A DNA stretch of 64,000 bases from Gemmobacter fulvus (GTDB lineage Bacteria > Pseudomonadota > Alphaproteobacteria > Rhodobacterales > Rhodobacteraceae): NCBI RefSeq assembly GCF_018798885.1, contig NZ_CP076362.1:248001-312000 (forward strand), read 5' to 3'. Shown in pieces: positions 54,308-62,834 of this stretch; the stretch's first letter is position 1; every line of letters begins with the position of its first letter. The notes below the pieces were generated by a model. It ran no database searches, had not been told where the DNA came from, and saw nothing but the letters and a program-made list of their open reading frames with translations. A program made the translations under genes and the position numbers.

Positions 54308-54478
54308 TCAGTGCCCCCAGACCCAGAAGCCGACAACCAGCAGGGCTGTCAGCAGGACGATCGCAAGGTAATCGACAGCGCCCATCCGCCCCTCCCAGGC
54401 GGCACGGGCGTCGAGATCATCGTAATGGCTGGCGCGGCGTTCGATCTCGCGTTGCCAGGCCTCATCTGTCCGGTCCAT
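54308..54478 (-). CDS. Single-pass small membrane protein preceding the NCS1 permease
   Basis: 56-aa protein: a charged N-terminal part (TDEAWQREIERRASHYDDLDARAAWEGRMG) and one C-terminal membrane segment (VDYLAIVLLTALLVVGFWVWG). A strong ribosome binding site, GGGAGGA, sits eight bases before the ATG, and the NCS1 start follows after one base, so the two are translated as a pair. I do not recognise the family. The arrangement suggests a small transporter subunit or stabiliser. Confidence 0.62.
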   Translation of the reverse strand: MDRTDEAWQREIERRASHYDDLDARAAWEGRMGAVDYLAIVLLTALLVVGFWVWGH

Positions 54479-54556
54479 CTTTATCCTCCCTTTGCGCCAC
54501 GTTTTCCGCGGTCGGCCTTGATTGCAGCGGCGGCAGGCCATGCAGGCCTGCCGGGG

Positions 54557-55447
54557 TCATCGCACCGTGACCGGCGCGGTGAAGTAGGGCAGCTGGTCGA
54601 TGCGCGGCGACCATGCGCCGCTGGCGATGACGTGCAGAACATGGGCGGCGATGTCCTCCATCGGGGCGAACCAGACGTCGCCCCGCGCCACCAGCCCGGC
54701 CAGAAACTCATGCCAGACATGCCAGCGCGCCAGCCGCCCGGTGGCGAAAGGATGCACCACCGGCACCCACAGCCCGCCATAGGCATAACTCGCCTCGAAC
54801 TCCTGCGCGAAGGTGGCCAGCCCCTGTTCGGGCGCGCGGATCGGCATCATGTAATCCAGATCCATCGACTGCACATATTGCGGCCAGTCATCCAGACCCC
54901 AATGCGACGGCAGCTCGACCAGCCGCCCCATGGCGCTGTGCAGCAGATAGGGTTGATCGTCCCCCATCAGCGAGGCGTCATAGGTAAAGCCGCGCGCCAC
55001 CAGCAGATCGGCAGAGCGGTGCGAGAAGTTGTAGAGCGGCGCACGCCAGCCACGCGGGCGCTGGCCGGTGGCGCGCAGGATCACCTCGCTGGCGCGGTCG
55101 AGCCAGTATTCCTCCTGCGCATCGTCCAGCTCGCGCGGATGTTCATGCAGATAGCCGTGATGCGCGATCTCATGCCCGCCCTTGAGAATGGTCTCGATGG
55201 CGGCGGGATATCGCTCGATGCACCAGGCCGGGATGAAGAAGGTCTGCTTGATGCCGAGAGCAGCGAAGCTGTCGACGATGCGTGGAATCGCGACTTTCGG
55301 GCCATATTGCAGCATCGAGATCGCGGCGACACGCGAGTGGCCGTCGGTCGGATGGCCGATATGGATCAGGCTGTCGGCATCCATGTCGAAGGTGACACAG
55401 GCGGCGCAGCGCGCGCCATTGGGCCAGGGGATCGGATTGCGGATCAT
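54557..55447 (-). CDS. Polysaccharide deacetylase-fold amidohydrolase (PuuE-like)
   Basis: 296-aa NodB-fold protein. CVTFDMDADS carries the catalytic and metal aspartates, GGHEIAHHGYLHEHP the two metal histidines, WRAPLYNFS and a C-terminal VPVVHPFATGR the remaining motifs. The lack of a signal peptide and the length point to the cytosolic branch that includes PuuE allantoinase and other C-N hydrolases acting on small amides. Start at 55447 overlaps the SDR stop (ATGA). Downstream of the ureohydrolase and SDR genes, it probably opens an amide or ring in the same route. Confidence 0.85.
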   Translation of the reverse strand: MIRNPIPWPNGARCAACVTFDMDADSLIHIGHPTDGHSRVAAISMLQYGPKVAIPRIVDSFAALGIKQTFFIPAWCIERYPAAIETILKGGHEIAHHGYLHEHPRELDDAQEEYWLDRASEVILRATGQRPRGWRAPLYNFSHRSADLLVARGFTYDASLMGDDQPYLLHSAMGRLVELPSHWGLDDWPQYVQSMDLDYMMPIRAPEQGLATFAQEFEASYAYGGLWVPVVHPFATGRLARWHVWHEFLAGLVARGDVWFAPMEDIAAHVLHVIASGAWSPRIDQLPYFTAPVTVR

Positions 55448-56172
55448 GGCATGATGCTCCCGCCATTGGTGCCAAGGCCCTGGCCGGTGATGTAGGCGCC
55501 GCCCGGCCCGCCAAGAAACAGCGCCAGATGGGCCACTTCTGCGGGTTGGCCAAACCGGGCGAGCGGGATGGCAAGTTCCTTTTCGCGCCATTCGGGGCTC
55601 ATATGCGCGGCCCCCAGCATCTCGGTGTCGATCGGGCCGGGGCAGATGGCGTTGACGAGGATCGTGGGGGCGAATTCCTTGGCCCAGGAGCGCGTCAGGC
55701 CCAGCACCCCGTGTTTCGAGGCGACATAGGGCGAGAAGGTTTCGCGCCCGTAATAGGCCATGTCCGAGGCGATCAGGATGACGCGGCCCGATCCCGCCTT
55801 GTGCATCAGCCCGATTGCGGCCTGCCCGACCAGAAAGCTGCCACGCAGGTTGACGGCAATCACCCGGTCGAAATCTGCCACCGGGGTCTCCAGCAGTGGC
55901 GCTTCGTGGATGATACCGGCGCAGTGGATCAGGATATCGAGCCCGCCAAACGCCGCCTCCACCTGTTGAACCATGCCGGTAACGGCGCTGCTGTCGGCAA
56001 CATCGCAACCGCATGACAGCACGTCTGCGGCCCCGGCGGCGCGCGCCTGTTGCGCCGTGGCCTCGGGCGCGCAGAGATCGGCCAGCGCGAGCCTTGCGCC
56101 GCTGCCCGCATAGGCCAGCGCACAGGCCGCCCCGATGCCGCGACCGGCGCCGGTGATCAGAACCCGGGTCAT
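55444..56172 (-). CDS. SDR-family oxidoreductase
   Basis: 242-aa short-chain dehydrogenase. Cofactor motif TRVLITGAGRGIGAACALAYAG (TGxxxGIG), NAG-type region LIHCAGIIHEAPLL, catalytic serine in LIASDMAYYG, Tyr-x-x-x-Lys in PYVASKHGVLGLTRSW, and a C-terminal GxxYITGQGLGTNGG. NAD(P)-dependent oxidation of an alcohol. Overlaps by ATGA with both neighbours. NCAG instead of NNAG is a minor oddity. Confidence 0.9.
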   Translation of the reverse strand: MTRVLITGAGRGIGAACALAYAGSGARLALADLCAPEATAQQARAAGAADVLSCGCDVADSSAVTGMVQQVEAAFGGLDILIHCAGIIHEAPLLETPVADFDRVIAVNLRGSFLVGQAAIGLMHKAGSGRVILIASDMAYYGRETFSPYVASKHGVLGLTRSWAKEFAPTILVNAICPGPIDTEMLGAAHMSPEWREKELAIPLARFGQPAEVAHLALFLGGPGGAYITGQGLGTNGGSIMP

Positions 56173-56951
56173 GCCATCACCTCGCCCCGGTCCAGCATCA
56201 TCGCCTGCCCGGTGATGTCGCGCGCGGCATCCGAGGCGAGAAACAGATAGAGCGGCACCATGTCCTCGGGCTCCAGCAGGCCCGGCAGAACCTGCGCGCC
56301 GGTGATTTCGGCCAGAAGATCGGCTTCGCTGCGCCCGGTGCTGAGCGACATTTTCCGCAGCGACAGCATTGCCGCCTCGGTGCGCACCCAGCCGGGACAA
56401 ACCGCATTCACCCGGATGCCTTTCGGGCCAAGCTCTTTCGCCATCACCCGGGTAAAGCCCAGATTGGCGTGTTTCGAGGCGATATAGGCGGCGAATTCGG
56501 CCACCGCCACCCGGCTCCAGATCGAGGCGGTCAGGATGATGCGGCCCCCTTGCGCCATTTTCGGCACCGCATGGCGGGTGACGTAGAAGGTGCCATTGGT
56601 GTTGATGTCGGTGATGCGGCGAAAGGTATCCTCGACCGCATCATCGGCATCGAGCAGCGGGGTGATCCGTTCCAGCCCGGCATTGTTCACCAGCACGTCG
56701 ATCCGGCCCATTCCGGCCAAAGCGGCCTTGACGGCGGCGCTGTCGGTGATGTCGCATTCCAGCGCGGCACAGGCGCGCCCGGATTCCGCCGTGATGCGGG
56801 CGGCGGCCTGATGGATGCCGCTGCCGCTGGACAGGATGGTGACCGCAGCCCCGGCAGCGGCAAAGCCCCGGGCGACTGCATGGCCGATGCCCCGGCTTGC
56901 GCCGGTGACAAGCACGGTTTCTCCGGTAAAATCGAAACTGGCGCGGGCCAT
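56169..56951 (-). CDS. SDR-family oxidoreductase
   Basis: 260-aa short-chain dehydrogenase. TVLVTGASRGIGHAVARGFAAAGAAV, DVLVNNAGLERITPL, serine in ILTASIWSRVAV, Tyr-x-x-x-Lys in YIASKHANLGFTRVMAKELGPKGIRVNAVCPGWVRTEAAM. Only distant similarity to the second SDR, so it is not a recent duplicate. Begins 3 bases after the ureohydrolase stop (gap 56952-56954). Likely a second oxidation step on the carbon skeleton left after urea or ammonia is removed. Confidence 0.9.
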   Translation of the reverse strand: MARASFDFTGETVLVTGASRGIGHAVARGFAAAGAAVTILSSGSGIHQAAARITAESGRACAALECDITDSAAVKAALAGMGRIDVLVNNAGLERITPLLDADDAVEDTFRRITDINTNGTFYVTRHAVPKMAQGGRIILTASIWSRVAVAEFAAYIASKHANLGFTRVMAKELGPKGIRVNAVCPGWVRTEAAMLSLRKMSLSTGRSEADLLAEITGAQVLPGLLEPEDMVPLYLFLASDAARDITGQAMMLDRGEVMA

Positions 56952-56954
56952 GGC

Positions 56955-57926
56955 TCAGCCCTCCCGCGCGTGCATGACACGACCGATCAGGTTCATCAGC
57001 ACCTGCGCGGCAAGGATCGTGGTGGTGCCGGTGTGATCGTAATCCGGCGCGACCTCGACCAGATCAATGCCGACGATGGTGCCGCGCCTGGCCAGACCCG
57101 CCAGCAGTTCCAGCACCTCGTAATAGATGAACCCGCCATGCGACGGCGTGCCGGTGCCGGGCGCAATCGACGGGTCGAAGCCGTCGATGTCGATGGTGAC
57201 GTAATACCGGGCCGCCGCCGGAATCCGGGCCAGCACCGCCTCGACCCCAAGCGCGCGGATCTGGCGCACCGAAAGGATGTCCGAGCCCATGTCGCGCGCC
57301 GCGGCATAGCCGTCTTTCGCGGTGGACGAGACATTGCGGATGCCAAGCTGCGTCAGGCCGCTGACATAGGGCTTTTCCGCTGCGCGCCGCATCGGGTTGC
57401 CGTGACCATGGCGCACGCCGTGACGGACATCGACAAAATCCAGATGCGCGTCGAATTGCACGATATGGATCGGACCATTGCGGGCGCAGTCTTCGGCAAA
57501 GGCATTGACGCAGGGAATATTGATCGAGTGATCGCCGCCCAGCACAACCGGCAGCGCCCCGGCAGCCAGGATCTTGCGCACGCCATGTTCGATATTGGCA
57601 TGGCTGGTTTCGGTGTCGGTATGCACGATATCGGCATCGCCTAGGTCAACCATACGCACCTTGTCTGCCGGCAGATAGGTCACGTCATCTTCATGGTCAT
57701 AGGCCCCGCCATGGCCGAAGGAAAACAGCGTGGAGGCCTCGCGGATGCCGCGCGGCCCAAACCGCGCGCCCGAGCGCCATTGCGTGCCGAAATCGAACGG
57801 CGCCCCGAGAATCGCCACATCGGCATCAATGCGGTCCCAGTCCGGCTGATACGGGCTTTTGCCGAAGGTGCAGATGCCGACAAACGGCAGGTTCAGGCGC
57901 CCACTATCATAAGAATTCTCGGCCAT
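56955..57926 (-). CDS. Agmatinase-family ureohydrolase
   Basis: 323-aa binuclear metal hydrolase. Metal ligands: GGDHSINIP, QFDAHLDFVD and DIDGFDPSIAPGTG (His-Asp-His and Asp-x-Asp). Family members split agmatine, guanidinobutyrate, guanidinopropionate or similar compounds into urea and an amine. The loop RHGVRHGHGNPMRRA differs from the classical agmatinase loop, so a guanidino acid is as likely as agmatine. Start at 57926 follows AAGGACGG; an upstream in-frame ATG (57950) is weaker. First gene of the operon; a divergent LysR gene lies 97 bases away. Confidence 0.88.
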   Translation of the reverse strand: MAENSYDSGRLNLPFVGICTFGKSPYQPDWDRIDADVAILGAPFDFGTQWRSGARFGPRGIREASTLFSFGHGGAYDHEDDVTYLPADKVRMVDLGDADIVHTDTETSHANIEHGVRKILAAGALPVVLGGDHSINIPCVNAFAEDCARNGPIHIVQFDAHLDFVDVRHGVRHGHGNPMRRAAEKPYVSGLTQLGIRNVSSTAKDGYAAARDMGSDILSVRQIRALGVEAVLARIPAAARYYVTIDIDGFDPSIAPGTGTPSHGGFIYYEVLELLAGLARRGTIVGIDLVEVAPDYDHTGTTTILAAQVLMNLIGRVMHAREG

Positions 57927-58023
57927 GGCCCGTCCTTTGCTTGAAAACACGGCAAAGTAGGCCCGCGACCCATGGATTAAAAAATATCTATGTTTTGATG
58001 TTTACTTATGGTTTCATCAATGT

Positions 58024-58956
58024 ATGCCAGAGACCAGCCAAACCATCCGCCCGCGCCGCACCTCCCTCGGGGATGTGGATCTGCGGCTGCTGCGGGTCTT
58101 TGTCGAAATCGTGCGCTGCAACGGCTTTTCGGCAGCGCAATCCAGCCTTGGCATGAATCAGGCGACAATCTCGGCCCATATGCGGCACCTTGAGGAACGG
58201 CTTGCCGTGCGGCTGTGCGAGCGGGGCCGCAGCGGCTTCTTCATGACGGAAGAGGGGAAAAAGATCCATTCGGCCGCGCTTGACCTGTTTGGCTCCATCG
58301 AACGGTTTCAGGGCGCGGTGGGCGATGCGCAGGGCGAGCTGACGGGCCGGCTGACCTTCGGCACGGTCGATGCCATGGTGTCAAACCGGACGCTCGATCT
58401 TCAGGCCGCGATCGGTGCCTTTGCGCGCCTCGCCCCCAAGGTGCATCTCGACATTGATGTCGCCGCGCCACAGGCGCTGTCGCAGGGTATCCTGAGCGGT
58501 CGCTATCAGATCGTGCTGATGCCCGCGCAGACGCATTTTCCGCAGATGCGCGCGGTCGATGTCTTTCTGGAACGGCAGAACCTCTATTGTGGCCGCAACC
58601 ATCCGCTGGGCGCGGTGGCGGATTGCGACATCACGCCGGAACTGCTGGCCATGCAAGCCTTTGCAGGGCGATCCTATATGCCGCGCGCGCCCATCTGCGG
58701 TGTGGATTTCCGCTGGAGCGCGGTGACAGCCCATATGGAAAGCACGCTGCTGCTGCTGTTGTCCGGGGCCTATATCGGCTTTTTGCCCGATCACTATGCC
58801 GCCCCGGCGTTGCACAGCGGCGCCTTGCGGGCGCTGGATCCCGGACGGTTCACCTTCGAGGACACGTTCCAGATTGTCTATTCCAGAGAAAGACCCACGC
58901 GGGCGGTGGAGCTTCTGGTCAGCAGCATTTCGCGCCCGCAACCGGCGATGGCATGA
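58024..58956 (+). CDS. LysR-family transcriptional regulator
   Basis: 310-aa regulator. Helix-turn-helix at about 17-75: VDLRLLRVFVEIVRCNGFSAAQSSLGMNQATISAHMRHLEERLAVRLCERGRSGFFMTEEGKKI. The effector domain carries GELTGRLTFGTVDAM. Divergent from the ureohydrolase operon across an A+T-rich gap with LysR-style half-sites, so it probably activates that operon on the intact substrate. Confidence 0.88.
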   Translation: MPETSQTIRPRRTSLGDVDLRLLRVFVEIVRCNGFSAAQSSLGMNQATISAHMRHLEERLAVRLCERGRSGFFMTEEGKKIHSAALDLFGSIERFQGAVGDAQGELTGRLTFGTVDAMVSNRTLDLQAAIGAFARLAPKVHLDIDVAAPQALSQGILSGRYQIVLMPAQTHFPQMRAVDVFLERQNLYCGRNHPLGAVADCDITPELLAMQAFAGRSYMPRAPICGVDFRWSAVTAHMESTLLLLLSGAYIGFLPDHYAAPALHSGALRALDPGRFTFEDTFQIVYSRERPTRAVELLVSSISRPQPAMA

Positions 58957-59224
58957 CCAGCCCTATGGCTCATCGGGCTCATGCCAAACCGCATCCGCGC
59001 GCCGATGTCGGTGACCAGCGGCTGAAAAAATCGGGGGTGTTGCACCATGCCTCACGTTTCACCTGAGCGCCCCTTCACCGAACGTCACAGCCGGACCATG
59101 GCCCGCCCACCACGGGAAAGCCCGCATGGGGGGCGCGTGGCAGATACATCCGGCCTGTTTGATCAAGAGCAAGGAACACGCGCACCCGTCCTGTATGCTC
59201 GCAGGATCACTTCCGGGGGGCGCG

Positions 59225-60568
59225 ATGCCGGGCAAACATCTTTCACGCTGGACATTGGCATGGTTCGGATCGGCGCTGCTGTTCCTGCTGGCGGCCTGTG
59301 GCCTTGCCTTGCTGGGGGCCGCAGGGCCACAGGACTGGTCGCGCGGGGCCGGGCTGGCGGTGGTGCATCTTTTTACGCTGGGATGGCTGTGCCATGTCAT
59401 GCTGGGCGCGTTGATCCAGTTCGTGCCGGTGTTGGCCGCCCGCCCGCTGGCACTGCCCATGCTGGCGCTGCCGGCCCTGATCGCGGCCTCTGCGGGCACG
59501 GTGGATCTGGCTTTGGGGTTTCTGTTCCTTGACGGGCATGACGCGCTGCGCCCGCTTTTCCTCATCGCGCCATTCGCAACCGGCCTTGGCTTCACGCTCG
59601 TCGCGCTGATGGTGGCTGCCACGCTGCTGACCCACGCCACTCTGCGGCTGGCCGAGGTCAGACTGGTGCTCCTCGCGCTCTTCGCACTCGCCGGGCTTTG
59701 GCTGAGCGGCACGCTCATGGTGCTGACCCTGTCGGGCACCGCTATGGTGCTCGATCTGGCGGTGACAAGGCCGCTTCATATTCTGCTGGGCGTTGGTGGC
59801 TGGCTGAGCCTTGCCGCCTTCGGGGTCAGCTACAAGCTTTTCGCGATGTTCCTGCTGGCCCCTGAAAAGATCAGCCGGCTGCGCGATGCGATATTCCTGA
59901 CGGCGATGCTTGGGGTGACAATCCTGCTCACGGCGCTGCTTTTGCTGCTGACCGAGCGGTCGACGGCTTGGGCGATGGGTGTCACCCTCGGGCTGATCCC
60001 TGTCATCGCGCTTCTGTATCTGTCCGAAATCACCCGGATCTGGCAGAGCCGCCGCCGTGCTGCGCCCGAAGGGAACATGCTCTGGAGCCGCGTGGCCCTG
60101 GCCTTTCTCGGCCTTGCCGTGCTTCTGGCACTGCCGGGCTGGTTCATCGGCGGGGTCTGGGCCGAGGCGGCAATCTTTCTGGCACTGGTGGGCTGGCTGT
60201 CGACACTGACCCTTGCACAGATGGTCAAGATCGTAAGCTTCCTGACATGGATCCAGATTTTCGCCCCGCGGATCGGACGCCGGCCGGTGCCGCTGGTGCA
60301 GAAGCTGAGCAATGCACAGGCGGTGGCTTTCTGCCTCGCGCTCTGGTCTGCCGGTGCGGTTACGGGATGTGTTGCGCTGCTGCTGGCAAGTTCTGCGGGC
60401 TTCCGGCTTGCGGTTGCCCTGCTGACCCTTGCCGCGCTCGGGCTTGTTCGCGAACTGATCGCAATCCGGCATCTGTCGCACCTTGCCGCGCAGGAACGCC
60501 CCGCCACCCTGCCCCATCTTATCCTGCCCCTCACGCAGCCCCTCCAGCCCGTAGAGTTCCGATCATGA
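59225..60568 (+). CDS. Polytopic membrane protein of the nitrite-respiration cluster
   Basis: 447-aa protein with about 12 membrane segments. The second segment, VVHLFTLGWLCHVMLGALIQFVPVLA, has the HLFTLGWL-x-M/H-LGA pattern of NnrS-like and haem-copper-subunit-I-like proteins, so it may bind haem or copper. It is found next to DUF2249, DUF59 and nirK genes in other denitrifiers, but its function is unknown. Start at 59225 gives a clean N-terminus; ATG at 59195 or 59126 are alternatives. Overlaps the next gene by ATGA. Confidence 0.72.
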   Translation: MPGKHLSRWTLAWFGSALLFLLAACGLALLGAAGPQDWSRGAGLAVVHLFTLGWLCHVMLGALIQFVPVLAARPLALPMLALPALIAASAGTVDLALGFLFLDGHDALRPLFLIAPFATGLGFTLVALMVAATLLTHATLRLAEVRLVLLALFALAGLWLSGTLMVLTLSGTAMVLDLAVTRPLHILLGVGGWLSLAAFGVSYKLFAMFLLAPEKISRLRDAIFLTAMLGVTILLTALLLLLTERSTAWAMGVTLGLIPVIALLYLSEITRIWQSRRRAAPEGNMLWSRVALAFLGLAVLLALPGWFIGGVWAEAAIFLALVGWLSTLTLAQMVKIVSFLTWIQIFAPRIGRRPVPLVQKLSNAQAVAFCLALWSAGAVTGCVALLLASSAGFRLAVALLTLAALGLVRELIAIRHLSHLAAQERPATLPHLILPLTQPLQPVEFRS

Positions 60569-61092
60569 CACAGCCCACCCCTCTTGAGCTTGACGTTCGC
60601 CCGATCATCCGGCGGGGCGAAGAACCTTTTGGTGCCATCATGGCTGCGGCAGATGCGCTGACGCCCGGTCAGGCCTTGCGCCTGCTGGCCCCGTTCCGGC
60701 CCGCGCCGCTGTTCAACGTGATGGCCAATCGCGGGTTTGCCTGCCGCGACCGACAGCGCGATGATGGGGTCTGGGAGGTGGTTTTCACTCCCACGCCCGG
60801 TGCCGAAACGGAAACCGGAATGGCCCATGGCTCTGCCCCCGGCGCGGCCTTCTGGCCCGATCCGGTGCGCGAGCTTGACCTGATCGGTCTGGCCCCGCCC
60901 GAGCCCATGGTGCGGATCCTTGAAGAGGTCACATTGCTTGCGCCGGGCGATGTGCTGTTCGCACTTCTTGACCGCGAGCCGATGTTCCTGTTCCCCGAAC
61001 TGGCACAACGCGGCCATGAATGGGCGGGAAATTTCGCACGCTCGGGAGAGGCTTACCGGCTGCTGGTCCGGGCTGGGGCACAGGATGACTGA
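60565..61092 (+). CDS. DUF2249 domain protein (two repeats)
   Basis: 175-aa cytosolic protein containing two DUF2249 units, residues about 5-75 (ELDVRPIIRRGEEPFGAIMAAADALTPGQALRLLAPFRPAPLFNVMANRGF) and 100-170 (ELDLIGLAPPEPMVRILEEVTLLAPGDVLFALLDREPMFLFPELAQRGHEW). TusA-like fold without the sulfur-carrying cysteine. Regularly found with hemerythrins and nitrite/nitric oxide genes; function unknown. Both ends overlap neighbours, so it is made with the membrane protein and the DUF59 protein. Confidence 0.8.
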   Translation: MTQPTPLELDVRPIIRRGEEPFGAIMAAADALTPGQALRLLAPFRPAPLFNVMANRGFACRDRQRDDGVWEVVFTPTPGAETETGMAHGSAPGAAFWPDPVRELDLIGLAPPEPMVRILEEVTLLAPGDVLFALLDREPMFLFPELAQRGHEWAGNFARSGEAYRLLVRAGAQDD

Positions 61093-61369
61093 ACCCGTTC
61101 CGGATATTCACCAGGCATTGCGTGGTGTGCTCGACCCCGAAACCGGGCGCGACCTGATCGCCATGGGCCTGATCTATGAGACGCGGTTTGAGACAGGCAC
61201 CGCCCATGTCCGCATGACCACCACCACACGCGGCTGCCCGTTGACCGAGATGCTGCGGCTGGGGGTCGAGGCGGCATTGCTTGCGGTGCCCGGCATCGCG
61301 GCAGCCGAAGTCACCCTGACGTGGGAGCCGCTCTGGACCCCCGACCGCATGGAACCGCTGCCGATGTGA
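61085..61369 (+). CDS. DUF59/MIP18-family iron-sulfur assembly protein (PaaD-like)
   Basis: 94-aa protein of the MIP18 family: IHQALRGVLDPETGRDLIAMGLIYETRF, TTTTRGCPLTEMLRLGVEAALLAVPGIAAAEVTLTWEPLWTPDRM. The single cysteine in TTRGCP is the one that contributes to Fe-S cluster assembly in SufT/PaaD proteins. Its start codon lies within the last codons of the DUF2249 gene (8-base overlap). It may help mature a metalloprotein of nitrite respiration. Confidence 0.85.
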   Translation: MTEPVPDIHQALRGVLDPETGRDLIAMGLIYETRFETGTAHVRMTTTTRGCPLTEMLRLGVEAALLAVPGIAAAEVTLTWEPLWTPDRMEPLPM

Positions 61370-61375
61370 CCGCCG

Positions 61376-61399
61376 AAAGGGCAGCGCCGGTGGCCCTTT
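61376..61399. other. Hairpin between convergent genes
   Basis: AAAGGGC (61376-61382) and GCCCTTT (61393-61399) can pair in either direction between the DUF59 gene and the convergent nnrS gene. Weak bidirectional terminator candidate without T-run. Confidence 0.4.
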
Positions 61400-61420
61400 G
61401 CTGGTGGCGGCAGCATCCGG

Positions 61421-62626
61421 TCAGGCGCTGTCTGCGCGCGGCTTGCGCCGCATCCGCAGCAGCATCCCGCCGTATTCCGCAATGAACAGCGTGAAGGCAA
61501 GACTCCAGAGCGCGCCCGAAGCGGTCATCAGCCAGGGCCAGCCTGCCAGATCGGCCAGAGGTCGCGCGAGCGCCGCCGCAAACAGGCACAGATAGGACAG
61601 CACTGTCCAGCCCGAGGCCGTCAGCGGCCGCCCGGTATGGCCGCGCGTGGCGCGTGTCATCACTGCCAGCATCATGGTGGCAATCACGCCAACCGTCAGC
61701 ACATGCAGCGCCGAGACCTGAAGGATGCGCCCCTCCGCCGCGAGTGCGATGGCCAAAAACCCCAGCGGAACAAAAGCATAGGCCAGATGCAGCACCAAGA
61801 GCAGCCATTCTGCCCGCACCGCCCACCCACGCCAGCGCGCCAGCCGCGCCGCATTCAGCCCCGCCGCGACCAGCGCCATCGGCGCGATCAGCCGTTCTCC
61901 GGGCAGGGCAACCCATGCTGCCAGCGCCAGGGCCGAGAAGAGGATCACCCCCATGTCAAACCGGTTATAGGCCACAGGCATCGGCCCCTGACCGTGCTGG
62001 TTCAACCAGTTGCGGGTAAAGCTGGGAAGGATGCGCCCGCCGATGATCATCACCAGCACCACATATCCCGCCACCGCGCCGCGCAGCCAGATCTGCGGCG
62101 TGCCGCCAAGCGCCACCGCAAGGTGGAAGCCGAGACTACCAAGGCTGATGGCAAAGACCCCGGCCAGCACTTTCACGTCACCCCATTTGCCGCCCCGGAT
62201 GATCTCGCGCAGGCAAAGCGCAAGAAAGACCGGCAGGAACGCGGCATCAAGCATCGAGGCGATGGGCACCCCCGTCAGCGCCGCCGCCGCCATGGCGACC
62301 CGGCCAGCAAACCAGAGAGAGACCAGCCAGATCAGTGGCGCACCCGAGACCGGCAGGCTGCCGGTCCAGTTCGGGATGGCAGTCAGCAGGAACCCCGCCA
62401 GCACGGCGGGGGCAAAGCCGAAGATCATCTCATGCGCATGCCACAGCGGCGCGCCAAAATCACCGCCCAGCGGCAGGCCAAGCGCAAGCGTTGCGATCCA
62501 CAGGATCATGGTCAGGACCGCCCATATCGCGCCACCGAGGAAGAACGGCCGGAAGCCGTAGGACCAGAGCGCCGCACCATCCGCTTTCAGGCCGCGCGGG
62601 ATACGGGGGCGTTTTGATTCGGTCAT
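61421..62626 (-). CDS. nnrS: NnrS-family haem-copper membrane protein
   Basis: 401-aa, 12-segment membrane protein. Family features: ALWSYGFRPFFLGGAIWAVLTM, PLWHAHEMIFGFAPAVLAGFLLTAIPNWTG (His-x-x-Glu-Met), MIIGGRILPSFTRNWLNQHG and VSALHVLTVGVIATMMLAVMTRATRGHTGR, where the histidines may bind haem or copper. NnrS protects cells from nitric oxide stress and was first found with nirK in Rhodobacter sphaeroides 2.4.3. ATG at 62626 follows AAGGAG; 28 upstream codons are ignored. Divergent from nirK with a shared FNR/NNR-type box between them. Confidence 0.92.
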   Translation of the reverse strand: MTESKRPRIPRGLKADGAALWSYGFRPFFLGGAIWAVLTMILWIATLALGLPLGGDFGAPLWHAHEMIFGFAPAVLAGFLLTAIPNWTGSLPVSGAPLIWLVSLWFAGRVAMAAAALTGVPIASMLDAAFLPVFLALCLREIIRGGKWGDVKVLAGVFAISLGSLGFHLAVALGGTPQIWLRGAVAGYVVLVMIIGGRILPSFTRNWLNQHGQGPMPVAYNRFDMGVILFSALALAAWVALPGERLIAPMALVAAGLNAARLARWRGWAVRAEWLLLVLHLAYAFVPLGFLAIALAAEGRILQVSALHVLTVGVIATMMLAVMTRATRGHTGRPLTASGWTVLSYLCLFAAALARPLADLAGWPWLMTASGALWSLAFTLFIAEYGGMLLRMRRKPRADSA

Positions 62627-62733
62627 GACGGCGGCTCCTTGGTCAGATCGTCTGGGTTCACCCCAGCGATAGAGCGGAAATCTCTCTGCTCTTTGCGCTG
62701 CCGCAAGCAAGGGGGCCTTTCGCCTGACCCAGC

Positions 62734-62747
62734 TTGATCCGGGTCAA
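62734..62747. promoter_or_regulatory. FNR/NNR-type box between nnrS and nirK
   Basis: TTGATCCGGGTCAA is a near-perfect FNR-family dyad (TTGAT-N4-[AG]TCAA), 88 bases ahead of the nirK start and 108 ahead of nnrS. NNR/NnrR/DNR proteins bind such sites and switch on nirK and nnrS when nitric oxide is present and oxygen low. Confidence 0.83.
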
Positions 62748-62834
62748 CGAAGGCCCGTGCCGAATGGCACAGTATTGCCGCAACCGGACAAGATCCGGCC
62801 CAAAAATCAGAGACATGCGTGAAAGGAACCTGCC

